A stretch of DNA of 60,749 bases from Owenia fusiformis (Eukaryota > Annelida > Polychaeta > Sabellida > Oweniidae). A program made the translations under genes and the position numbers. Shown here piece by piece: positions 25,312 to 34,250 of the stretch; positions within the stretch are counted from its first letter, which is position 1, and the number at the start of each line of letters is the position of its first letter. The notes beneath the pieces are model-generated. The model saw only the letters and a program-made list of their open reading frames with translations. It did no database searches and was not told the DNA's origin. Location: assembly GCA_903813345.2 (NCBI GenBank), contig CAIIXF020000235.1, positions 1 through 60,749 of the forward strand, read 5' to 3'.

Positions 25312-25706
25312 AATAGGCTGTCGAACACTTCTTAATTCATTGTTCTGCCGCACAATATTCCATTTACAGGCAATGGCTCAAGGAATGTTTCAATAAGCAC
25401 AATTTTGTATTTTCTTACAGCACAATTCTTGGGATAAATGTTGTGCCTGATCCAACTGCAATTGTACTTTTAAAAGAGATAGAACAAATTGTTTTCAAAC
25501 AATATAAAGCACGGTCTAACAGCGACTGTGCCTGAGACAATTACGTACAGTGCCGATTCAACTCTACGAGCATTTTGCGCGATGAGTTATTGTTTTATAT
25601 CATGTATATAATTTTGTTATAATTTGTACATTTGTTTTGACATTCCTGTATAAATAATTTGTATCTCCAATTTATTTTGGGCAATAAAGATATACAATAC
25701 AATAGG
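25312..25706 (+). pseudogene. 5'-truncated LINE 3' fragment (right arm)
   Basis: Translating the + strand from about 25312 gives VEHFLIHCSAAQY and then about 50 residues to a stop, typical of the C-terminal His-Cys half-knuckle of LINE reverse transcriptases. The 3' UTR ends with a hairpin, GGGCAATAAAG and a weak ATAC-like tail. The same tail style appears at 27110-27155 and 40270-40331, pointing to related LINE machinery. It was present before the palindrome formed, because both arms carry it. Confidence 0.65.
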
Positions 25707-25830
25707 CACATTTACTAATTTCTCGACATTGCCGACACTGGAAATCAGAATGACAGAGGAAATCGGGGACAAAATCATTTTTATAAGAGATACATTTTTG
25801 AACGTTACGTGAATACATTTTGAAATGATG

Positions 25831-26248
25831 TGTAAATGGGCGATGGAAGGCCGTGGGTGGCGAATAAAATACAACAGAAACTATGATTTAAAATGTCTAA
25901 AAAAGTCTATTTCAAAATCTGATACATGTATCTCTGCAACAATTGACTAACTAACTGACTTACTGGGCAACACCCAAACTCATGAGTGAGTGAATGTGAT
26001 CTATATAATATAACATGAAGACATTAATGAAAAGTAAAAACAAACACAGCATGAAACAACATACAAAACTGGTTTAAACAATAGAGCATATATACAAAAG
26101 TGACTTGCAAACAACATGGTTATATATCTGAAATACTGGATGTAAAAGTAGTTGATGCAAGAGGATTAAAAGGACCTGTTAAAATGAACAAGGAAACAAA
26201 TGGGGATTGATCAATATGAAATTCAAAATATGAAATAGCCTGGTTACA
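25831..26248 (-). repeat. Downstream (3') LTR, 418 bp
   Basis: On the + strand it begins TGTAAATGGGCG and ends CCTGGTTACA. It matches 30015-30432 without indels; the one difference I see is T at 26025 versus G at 30209. It is preceded by GATG at 25827-25830. Confidence 0.92.
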
Positions 26249-27107
26249 TTCACGCGGACAACGTCTTCAATGGTCCCACATTAAACCTTATTCGGCCATA
26301 AACATTAAAAATAAGTTACAAAAACATAATAAACTGCACTTTTCAAAATGATTTACAATAAAATATTTCGTAAAGGTTTATCCTCCCCTGAAAAACATCC
26401 ACGACCTGAACAAAATACAATATAAGTAACACCATATTGAAGTGCCTAAGAATTAACACATGCACATAATACATTAATAAATTGAATAACAATAGAAACA
26501 GTAATGAAGTGGCATCATACTTGAATCAATGCTACATTTTAGATACTGAAATTTGCACTGTGTTATGATAAACCTTAAGAATATGAGCAAAATGTTACGA
26601 ATTGTATCTCTTGGCAGCACCATTATGGGCTTAAATATACACCATTCTGTGGCAAAGTAGTACACCATGATTGGCTATGTTATACACCATTTAAAGCAGT
26701 TATGCATCAATTAAGACCAAGCAATACACCATTTAAGGCAATGCTATACACCACTAGAGATTATAATTAACATCTGCAAATATTGAGATTGTAAATGGTT
26801 TAACTATAATGCAGCAAAGATGAAAATGTAATAACTTGCATGATTATCATATTTAAGTCAAACTTAAAGAAAATGTTAGATTATAATATTAAGTGTAAAA
26901 TTGAAACACATTAATTTTTAAGTCAATAATATCACTATCAATATCACATCAGCATCATTATCATATCAGCAATCAATATATTATTTCAACAGAATTATAT
27001 CAACAGCAGTGTTAAATTGTACGTTATCTCATATCATCATGTAGTGGCTAGTTGAAGCACACGAGTTCTTCAGACATCAAAGATTAATGGTTGGTTGGTA
27101 AGTTTGG
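26249..27107. other. Non-coding interior of the LTR element
   Basis: Between the downstream LTR and the LINE tail there are 860 bp of AT-rich DNA without a convincing ORF. It includes three imperfect repeats of a TATACACCATTTAA phrase near 26650-26750. There is no purine-rich tract at the LTR edge. Confidence 0.6.
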
Positions 27108-27156
27108 TATATGTATGTATGTATGTATCTTTTATTCCCGATTTTAAATCGGATTT
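27108..27156 (-). other. LINE-type 3' terminus: hairpin plus ATAC tail
   Basis: On the - strand the RT ORF is followed 120 bp later by CCGATTTAAAATCGGGAATA, a short perfect stem, and then about five ATAC units. The same design ends the retroposon at 40270-40331 and resembles the tail of the arm LINE fragment. It marks the original 3' end of the LINE part and lies well inside the LTR element. Confidence 0.75.
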
Positions 27157-27277
27157 CATATAAACTAATTACATTGTTTGATTAATACAATAAACATAAA
27201 ACATAAACAAGGTGACAACATATTTACAATCTTTAAAAGTAGTATAAAAATTTCAGATTACAAGATTTTCTGCAAGT

Positions 27278-29869
27278 TTATGCAAATAAGGGTACGAGAC
27301 TAATCCCTGAGTCTGATATGACTATATGAATGTATCTCAGGATGAGCTCTAAATTATGCATCTCAAATGACTCCGAGGCAGGGCCGCATACAGAAGCACA
27401 GATTTCTCTTGGATCGAACGCTGGGTGGTTGTTGGGTAACGCAATGTCAATAATGAGTTTATTCCTCATGTGATTGTACTCATTACAGTCGATTAGCATG
27501 TGATTTATAGCATCCTTATAGAAATTGCCACATCTATCGCAAAGAAGGTTGGAGTCATTGACGGGCATGGCTAAAACTTTGACTGCTGTGAGAATATACG
27601 GAAGTAGATAATTCCGTTTTCTGGCTAAGTTCCAAAGATTGTGAGCTCTCAAAACAGAAACGGAAATTCTGATGTCATTGCGTTGAGATTCACTTTGAAC
27701 TAGGAAGCGTTGTCTGACTACATATTTACAAATGCGTTTCCACAAGATGTTATTTGGAAAATACCCGTTGTCTAGATATTGAATCAGGTATTGTTCTAAT
27801 TCGTAGGTTTTCAGAATGTTTGAAATGTCGGCGACAAATCCTGCCTGCCGGTGATTTCCGCCGTAAAGCAAATTTGCTCTAAATAGAAAGATGTCCTTTG
27901 TCAACGTCAGCTGTTGCATGTTGCAAAGCAGACCGAGAAACGACAGCTTTCGTAGGTCAAGTGTGAACTGGACTGGTAACAGATCAGTTAAAGCGTATAC
28001 AATATCAGTTCTGGTAGATTTGAACAATTCAAATAGACTTTTGAGGATGAAACGTTGAGCAATTTCTAACTTAAGAATTTCCGATTTTGTGATATTAAAC
28101 CACAGCTCGCATCCGTAAAGTGCAGTGGGAATACAAATGGTCTTAATTAGATGTATGCCAGTTAAAGGGGTGAGACCCTTCGGATGTACACCAATTCCTG
28201 CCAGCGATGCGAAACTGCCTTTTAACTTATGACACGCGCTGGAGACTGCATCAGTGTTTTTCATCGAAGCTTGGTATATGTTTCCGAGATGTTTACATCG
28301 ATCAACCTCAACTAACACATCGTTTTGAATAGACCACTCGCGTGTTTTCCGTAGTTTCTCATTTACAGGTTTCGACTCGCCAAATGTTATCACGCTTGAT
28401 TTTGAAACATTTATCTTGAACCTCCACTTTTGGGAGTAATTAATGGCAATTGAAATCAAGTTATTAAGACTGTCCCTGTTATTGGCAAGAAGGGAGACAT
28501 CGTCTGCGTACGTGGGGGCGCTGCAAGAAATGCAGCTTATCATTGATCCGAAGTTTGATCTTTCAAGTAGACAAAGTAATTCGTCGATGTATAGGGTGTA
28601 GAGCCAGCCCGAAAGCACCCCGCCTTGGCGGACTGATTGACTGATAGAGAACCAATCAGACTGATGCCCCTTAAAGATTATCGCGCCGCTTAAATTGCTG
28701 TACAACCGGTACATTATTATCCAGAATCGGCCTTGGAGCCCAAGCTTGTGAAGCTTAAGAAACAACCCTGCGTGCCATATGGAATCGAATGCTTTAGCGC
28801 TGTCAAGACTTGCCATAAATGTTTTCTGACCAAGCTCACTGTTGGAATTGATTGTCTCAGTAATATTAAAGTTGCAAGTCGTGCAGCTGAGACCCTTTTC
28901 ATAAGCATTCTGTTGGGGGCTCTTGTGAAATCTGGTACCAGAAGTGCGCTCAGTCTTGTCAATCCGAACCTTCACTAATGACTCCCATAGCTTTTCTATC
29001 ACAGGGAGAAGGGTAATGTCCCTATAGTTATTAAGATCAAGCCTAGATTTCTGACCACCTTTGTGTAATTTCGCTATTAAACCCCGTGAAAAAGCAAGTG
29101 GTGGAGTCATTGTGAATGTTATCAGGTTGAAAAGCAAAGCTAGAATGCTTACAAGGGACTCACCTCCGTGAATGAGATGTTCATTTGAAATGCCGTCGTG
29201 GCTAGAAGCTTTTCGTTTTTTCAGCTTCCTTATACCATCACTGACAAGGTCATCGACTCTGATTTGTTGAGATCGGATCACTGACGTATATGTTTCTAAA
29301 TCTTGCGTTCGATCCTTAAGTTTATTTTCGATGTCCGCAATTATAGCTGAATATTCGTTGGAACGTGATGACAGTGCAGAAATTTGTTTTACGGATTCCT
29401 GAAGTTTAGATTGCAGAAGACTAGATTCACTGGTGGAGGTATATAATTTATCACTATATTCACGAATATCGTTTTCCAGAGATTTTATCAATTTCCTTTG
29501 TGTTTTCAGCCGAGTTTTGTCGTCCAATCGTTCAACTTCCAATTTTGCAATTTTTTCTTTATACATCTGGTTTCCTTTCCTCTGACCATAGAGTTCGCTT
29601 TCGATCCGCTTATAATCGGAAATTGCATTGGTATAAACGTCCATATTTACAGATTCTGCTTGGCTGTACTTGTTGTGCGTTTTCGGCTTAGTCTGTACAT
29701 GCACAGATTTACAATTTACAGTCAAAGATGATTGACAATCCTTTGTGCGATGCATTCCATTAGTTTCGCATAATAAACAATAATATCTCTGTTGGATAAA
29801 CGAAATGCATTGTCTTTTACGATGGCCTCTTCCTTTACAAAACCAACAGGTCACGAATGATAAATCCAT
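27278..29869 (-). CDS. Zinc-knuckle/coiled-coil/LINE-type reverse transcriptase protein, 863 aa
   Basis: The ATG lies 126 nt inside the primer-binding site. Domains in order: CCHC knuckle at residues 8-21 (CX2CX4HX4C) and a second at 31-45 (CX2CX5HX4C), a gag-like nucleic-acid-binding head; a charged coiled coil at about 80-205; then a LINE-class RT from about residue 215 (KLKKRKASSHDGIS). RT motifs present are NNYRDITLLPVIEKL, motif A SLDSAKAFD with catalytic Asp 356, motif B SVRQGGVLSGWLYTLYIDEL, and motif C YADD at 454-457. A thumb-like region follows, then a CCHC knuckle at about 774-792 (CDRCGNFYKDAINHMLIDC), usual at LINE ends. No apurinic endonuclease precedes the RT, which non-LTR elements normally need for target-primed insertion. 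The frame is intact and all catalytic residues are present, so the RT could be active. Expected role: reverse transcription of its own RNA. The LTR context implies tRNA priming, but integration would need help in trans. Confidence 0.88.
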   Translation of the reverse strand: MDLSFVTCWFCKGRGHRKRQCISFIQQRYYCLLCETNGMHRTKDCQSSLTVNCKSVHVQTKPKTHNKYSQAESVNMDVYTNAISDYKRIESELYGQRKGNQMYKEKIAKLEVERLDDKTRLKTQRKLIKSLENDIREYSDKLYTSTSESSLLQSKLQESVKQISALSSRSNEYSAIIADIENKLKDRTQDLETYTSVIRSQQIRVDDLVSDGIRKLKKRKASSHDGISNEHLIHGGESLVSILALLFNLITFTMTPPLAFSRGLIAKLHKGGQKSRLDLNNYRDITLLPVIEKLWESLVKVRIDKTERTSGTRFHKSPQQNAYEKGLSCTTCNFNITETINSNSELGQKTFMASLDSAKAFDSIWHAGLFLKLHKLGLQGRFWIIMYRLYSNLSGAIIFKGHQSDWFSISQSVRQGGVLSGWLYTLYIDELLCLLERSNFGSMISCISCSAPTYADDVSLLANNRDSLNNLISIAINYSQKWRFKINVSKSSVITFGESKPVNEKLRKTREWSIQNDVLVEVDRCKHLGNIYQASMKNTDAVSSACHKLKGSFASLAGIGVHPKGLTPLTGIHLIKTICIPTALYGCELWFNITKSEILKLEIAQRFILKSLFELFKSTRTDIVYALTDLLPVQFTLDLRKLSFLGLLCNMQQLTLTKDIFLFRANLLYGGNHRQAGFVADISNILKTYELEQYLIQYLDNGYFPNNILWKRICKYVVRQRFLVQSESQRNDIRISVSVLRAHNLWNLARKRNYLLPYILTAVKVLAMPVNDSNLLCDRCGNFYKDAINHMLIDCNEYNHMRNKLIIDIALPNNHPAFDPREICASVCGPASESFEMHNLELILRYIHIVISDSGISLVPLFA

Positions 29870-29994
29870 TGTGTTGCTAAAATTTAGTCAGTCAGCTATA
29901 AACTATTTGTGCCTACCCAACTTTACATCCTTGCCTACCACACTTTTTCGCTCATCAACCAATGTAATCTTCCTACCCCACTGTTTCGCTCACC

Positions 29995-30013
29995 AACCCC
30001 ACTCCTGGTACCA
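29995..30013 (-). promoter_or_regulatory. Primer-binding site matching tRNA-Leu(UAA)
   Basis: The + strand here reads AACCCCACTCCTGGTACCA. From memory this equals the last 19 nt of metazoan tRNA-Leu(UAA) including the added CCA, so the element RNA (- strand) would pair with it fully. It lies one nucleotide inside the upstream LTR, the standard place for an LTR retrotransposon primer site. A LINE does not use one. Confidence 0.82.
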
Positions 30014-30014
30014 A

Positions 30015-30432
30015 TGTAAATGGGCGATGGAAGGCCGTGGGTGGCGAATAAAATACAACAGAAACTATGATTTAAAATGTCTAAAAAAGTCTATTTCAAA
30101 ATCTGATACATGTATCTCTGCAACAATTGACTAACTAACTGACTTACTGGGCAACACCCAAACTCATGAGTGAGTGAATGTGATCTATATAATATAACAT
30201 GAAGACATGAATGAAAAGTAAAAACAAACACAGCATGAAACAACATACAAAACTGGTTTAAACAATAGAGCATATATACAAAAGTGACTTGCAAACAACA
30301 TGGTTATATATCTGAAATACTGGATGTAAAAGTAGTTGATGCAAGAGGATTAAAAGGACCTGTTAAAATGAACAAGGAAACAAATGGGGATTGATCAATA
30401 TGAAATTCAAAATATGAAATAGCCTGGTTACA
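30015..30432 (-). repeat. Upstream (5') LTR, 418 bp
   Basis: Direct copy of 25831-26248. On the - strand it contains a TATA-like TTATATTATATAG at about 30183-30197, some 170 bp before the LTR end, a plausible promoter position. It is followed on the + strand by the GATG duplication at 30433-30436 and then by resumed palindrome-arm sequence. Confidence 0.92.
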
Positions 30433-30436
30433 GATG

Positions 30437-30461
30437 AAATATTAAATTTCAAACACATATT
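30437..30461 (-). repeat. Outer end of the right arm beyond the inserted element
   Basis: After the LTR-type element and its GATG duplication the sequence resumes as the exact reverse complement of the left arm start (about 4619-4643) and then diverges. This fixes the outer edge of the inverted repeat and shows the element inserted into a pre-existing arm. Confidence 0.8.
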
Positions 30462-32215
30462 CCGTTTGATCGGATAATATAATACCATTCCAGGTTGGAT
30501 AATATAATAAACTTTCCCCTTTAATTCAAATTGAATTATTTATCATATCTATGTTTCCCTATTTAAGGCTCACGATTCAAGAATGAGAAGAAGTTCATAC
30601 TTTATCATTCAGTTCTTATTAATGAATTGTTGTATTCAGTTTTGCAGATTCCATTTGGAATTGGTTACAACACGGGGGCAATATATCGCAGGTCAAAGGA
30701 CACCAAGCCGTCAAGAATATAACATAGCGGTCTTTTCAAAGCGACTTTTTGTTTTATCTACTCTACATGTTTTGTTTTGCTTGCGTTAGAGTTAATCTCA
30801 TGGTTTGTTTTTCTTTGTTTGTTTTAATTCATGGAGGTTTCTGATAATTGATTTAAGTATAGCCCTAATAGAAATTTTGAAAGAAGAAATTATATTAAGC
30901 AATCCATTTATACATAGGCGTAGCCAGGGGGTCCGATAGAGCCGAACGCAATCCCAGCCGAACGCAATAAAACCATCAGAAAGAGGAAGATGAGAGGATT
31001 AGAGCAGTTTTTATTTGAAGCTTTTAGCTCAGTTATTTTAAGGAAATTGCATCAATTTTTCTAAAATTCAGCATAAATTTTCCAATCTGAAAATGCCACG
31101 ATCGCACCCCCAGACTGGAACCTGGCCACGCTTTTGGAGAGTGCATGCGTGCCTGGCACGATCGCCAATAAAATTGCATGTTTTGTTCTGATTTGATAGT
31201 TAAGTTAGAAAAGTAAGAATGTGACTTACCTTTTACTACGCTAAGTATTCAACCTACATGTACTTTAGAAACATTAATTTACAGGGGTCATTTTGAAAAT
31301 CATTTTCCACCTCCTGTGTTATTTCTATGGGAGAGGTTTCTCAAAAATAATTGTAGACTTTTGAGACCTTTAACTTTTTAAAATCTGAAGAAACACTGAC
31401 TGGGCTTTTTGTTTGATAAAGTTAGCTAATTCATGCGGCAAACCCACCATTTGCCAATGGTTTACATGGGGATGTTGAGTTTCAAAAAATCATCAAATTT
31501 GTCATCAATTTTCGAACTATTGTAAAAGAATAAAAATTGAGAAAAATTGGGGGTGTAGGAAATAAAATCAAGTCAAATATCCTTCTATTTTTCGATGTTT
31601 CCTGAAAGATGTGAAAATAAAAATTCAAACATAGAGAGGCAAAGACGTCACCGTATGAGTATGGGAAAAAGAGTTGCCAAACTTATGGAGGGGAGTGTAC
31701 CATTTATCAAGATCTTTGAGGAGATGATACACGTTTCATTGATAAAAAGGGGTATTCAGTTTACTGAAAAATGAACTATGTTTTGAATAAAAGCTTTAAG
31801 TCAGGTGCTATTAAAAAATATCGACAATTGAGATTGAATAGAGTCGTCGAACTGAAGCCATTTTTGCGACAAAAATGGAGGTTAATTTTGGGTCGAACGA
31901 CTTCACAACGAATCTTCTTACCTGTCTAGATCGAAAGATCGACCAACGTTTTGTCTTAATTGATAACATCGTTGCAATCCGTAATGGAAATGTTTACCTG
32001 CCACGATGAAAAAAACTGGTATTTTCCAGTTATTTGCATGTGGGGCATTCTTTTACTCGTAGTCAAAGACCAGCTTTGAAAAAAATATTTAGACTGAGGC
32101 GAAACAAGTCCGTTGTCTTGGAAATGAATAAACCCATATTAAACATGTTAAAGACACCGCGCATATAGCAAAGACGTGACTGTTAGACTTTAGCAGAACA
32201 AGACAACGGTCCAAT
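30462..32215. other. Non-coding segment
   Basis: AT-rich DNA with no gene I can support. It includes one short inverted-repeat relic (30917-31132) and a third copy of the dispersed motif from 162-190 at about 31673-31698. The few short ORFs lack any recognisable domain. Confidence 0.5.
30917..31132. mobile_element. Small inverted-repeat relic with GCGTAGCCAGG ends
   Basis: The left end reads GGCGTAGCCAGG; the right end is the inverse of AGCGTGGCCAGG. The interior is non-coding, fitting a decayed MITE. No target duplication could be fixed. Confidence 0.4.
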
Positions 32216-32221
32216 AATCCA

Positions 32222-32513
32222 CTATCACACTACCCTGTCCCCATACTGTAGCCTGTATTTCTTTCATAGGAATACAGGCTATAGTGAAGTTGCAAAATGG
32301 AGCGGTATTCTCCGCCTTTCTCTATAGGGGTTATCTGGAATAATACAATGCAAACTGGTTGATGAATATTTATAATATATAGTAGAAAACTTGGAAAATA
32401 TGTAAAATCTAGTATACACCTGATCAAAAGTCCTGCATTTGCAACTTCCCTGCAGCCTGTATCTTTTTCAAAGAAATACAGGCTACAGTATGGGGGAAAA
32501 GTAGTGTCACTAT
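32222..32513. mobile_element. MITE with hairpin-bearing terminal inverted repeats
   Basis: The ends are inverted copies of about 65-70 bp starting near CACACTACC and including CCCCATACTGTAGCCTGTAT. Each terminal repeat itself contains a small hairpin (AGCCTGTATTTC ... GAATACAGGCT). The interior is about 150 bp of non-coding DNA. CACTAT occurs at both outer edges but overlaps the repeat, so I do not claim a target duplication. Confidence 0.7.
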
Positions 32514-32596
32514 GGTGCCCGCTGAAATGAGTTTATGGTATATTCTTCAATAGATCATGGATCATTCTAACATTTGAGTCGGGGAATGAAATGTTG

Positions 32597-33456
32597 CATT
32601 ATCACCATATGCAGACAGAGCCTGTGGGAAATATTGGGTGCGGAGCAAATGAGCGGAGGGTGCGGAGCTAACGGTCATTTTTGAATTTAAATTTGGGATA
32701 TTTCTGAAACTAAGCCGTTTTGGGACTTCAAATATACCAAGATATGTGTATTTAACACCAAATATCAATACAATTGTGAAAATAGTAGCGCAATTCATTC
32801 TATAGCGACGCAGTGTGCCTTAAACCTTTCCCAGACCTATATATTTTGAAATTATCCTTTTAATACTGAGTCCCCAGCATTCATAAAAAATGGTGTTCAC
32901 GGTACACTATCTATATAAATTATTTTTGCATCTTGGAAGCCAGGCAGTATCTGTGTGATTTTATAAAAATTCGGAAATGTTTTTCAGATATGAGCCCCCT
33001 CTAAATATTGGGTGCGGAGGAGCTCCATAAACGTACCTCCGCACCCAATATTTAGAGGGGGCTCATATCTGAAGAACATTTCCGAATTTTTATAAAATCA
33101 CACAGATACTGCCTGGCTTCCAAGATGCAAAAATAATTTGCATGGGTAGTGTATCTTGAACACCATTTTTTATGAATGCTGGGGACGCAGTATTAAAAGG
33201 ATAGTCGCAAAATATATAGGTCTGGGAAATGTTTAAGGCATACTGCGTCGCTATAAAATGAATTGCGCTACTATTTTCACAATTTTATTGATATTTGGTG
33301 TCAAATACACATATCTTGGTATATTTGAAGTCCCAAAACGGCTTAGTTTCAGAAATATCCAAATTTTAAATTCAAAAATGACCGTTAGCTCCGCACCCTC
33401 CGCTCATTTGCGCCGCACCCAATATTTCCCACAGGCTCTGTCATAGGGTGATTATA
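32597..33456. mobile_element. Foldback element, 860 bp, almost wholly inverted repeat
   Basis: Arms of about 410 bp (32597-33020 and 33036-33456) meet at a spacer of about 15 nt. The phrase ATATTGGGTGCGGAG occurs at the outer and inner end of each arm. The arms match closely with scattered substitutions. The paired ORFs of 78 and 62 codons are mirror translations of the arms and not genes. Confidence 0.85.
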
Positions 33457-34113
33457 ACCTTGTGTGAACCCCAACCCCCTCGATTAGTAATTATCACATT
33501 ACCATGCGTGGTCACTGGGTGCGATCGAATGATTTGGGGAATGTACCGGAGCACTATTTAACTAAGAAAATGCAATAATTTGGCACAATTTATTTTTTGA
33601 ATAGAAAACTACTTCAATTTCGAAAAATAAACAAATCCATGCAATGGATATTTCAATCATAAATGTTATTTGGCCTTTCTTAACTTATTATGTTAATTTG
33701 GCCAAGGTGGTATGAGACACTCTCTTGTGGCTTGTTATTTGCAATATTTTTTAGCCATTTTAAACCAACATCATGCCTGCAAAGCCCATGGACGCCTTGT
33801 ACAACACCCCTTTCGATTGACATATTCGGGAAATACATGTACACATATAACCTCATTCAAACCAATTATTGAGATTGATTTTGGATGTGCTCGCAAGTTA
33901 TTCTCCATATTCTTCATATTTCTCCAGGTAAAGGTTACATGTGCATGTATTTTCAAATTCTAATCGATATTTTATTGCGCAATTGTCATTCTGGTTTACC
34001 AGACTCCCTCTTATCTACCGTTTGCGAGTGAGTGCCTCTTTGGAAAGTAAAGACAGAGGCGGCGTGGTTATCGCGATGCGCAATTGTTAGTATACTAAAA
34101 TCGATAGAGTGAC
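33457..34113. other. Non-coding segment
   Basis: AT-rich DNA. Two overlapping short ORFs (33690-33963) have no recognisable domain. Nothing else was seen. Confidence 0.4.
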
Positions 34114-34250
34114 AGGCCCGTAGCCAGGATTTACCAAGAAGGGTTCACTTTTGACAACTTTGGCCAAAAAATGCCCAAAATCACTTAGTGCTCAGAATGG
34201 TGAAAACTGCATGATTTTGAGCCCCCGAACCTCCCCCCGGCTACGGGCCT
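34114..34250. mobile_element. 137-bp MITE with AGGCCCGTAGCC ends
   Basis: It begins AGGCCCGTAGCCAGG and ends CCGGCTACGGGCCT, an inverted pair. Interior phrases (AAAATCACTTAGTGCTCAGA, GCATGATTTTGA) recur in decayed form at about 36750-36830, 37700-37800 and 38240-38330, so relatives are built into the 3.4-kb element downstream. Confidence 0.75.

Larger units (their letters stand above)
15750..25830 (-). repeat. Right arm of the giant inverted repeat (main part)
   Basis: Reverse-complement partner of about 4633-14273. The first bases after the gap match the left arm around 14240-14273. The arm is cut at 25830 by the LTR-type element inserted there and resumes at 30437. It carries more 162-bp units and one more 27-bp unit than the left arm. 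Confidence 0.9.
25831..30432 (-). mobile_element. LTR-type retroelement carrying a LINE-type reverse transcriptase (chimera)
   Basis: This is a 4602-bp element on the - strand. Seen directly: two 418-bp direct terminal repeats with TG...CA ends, a GATG target duplication on both sides (25827-25830 and 30433-30436), and a tRNA-Leu-type primer-binding site one base inside the upstream LTR. One uninterrupted 863-codon ORF (29869 to 27278) encodes zinc knuckles, coiled coil and a LINE-class RT. A LINE-like 3' terminus (hairpin plus ATAC tail) sits inside the element at 27110-27155, and 860 bp of further non-coding DNA separates it from the downstream LTR. No polypurine tract is visible beside the downstream LTR, and no protease, integrase, RNase H or APE endonuclease is encoded. 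The terminal repeats differ at a single base, so insertion is recent. The simplest reading is a 5'-truncated LINE that fused in frame to the gag-like ORF of a small LTR element and then moved with it. The alternative is a nested insertion that happens to keep an open frame. Confidence 0.8.

Noticed and set aside
28717-28978. Short ORFs on both strands within the RT gene
   Set aside because: Shadows of the 863-codon reading frame with no independent features.
27278-29869. Domesticated host gene
   Set aside because: Terminal repeats, target duplication and primer-binding site show a recent mobile element; nothing indicates host regulation.
4619-30461. Polinton/Maverick or other giant DNA transposon
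   Set aside because: Long inverted ends fit, but the arms encode no polymerase B, integrase, ATPase, protease or capsid protein, and the only RT is in a later insertion.
33690-33963. Possible exon followed by a GTAAAG donor at about 33927
   Set aside because: No acceptor, conserved motif or ABCC similarity could be recognised; two overlapping frames are equally open.
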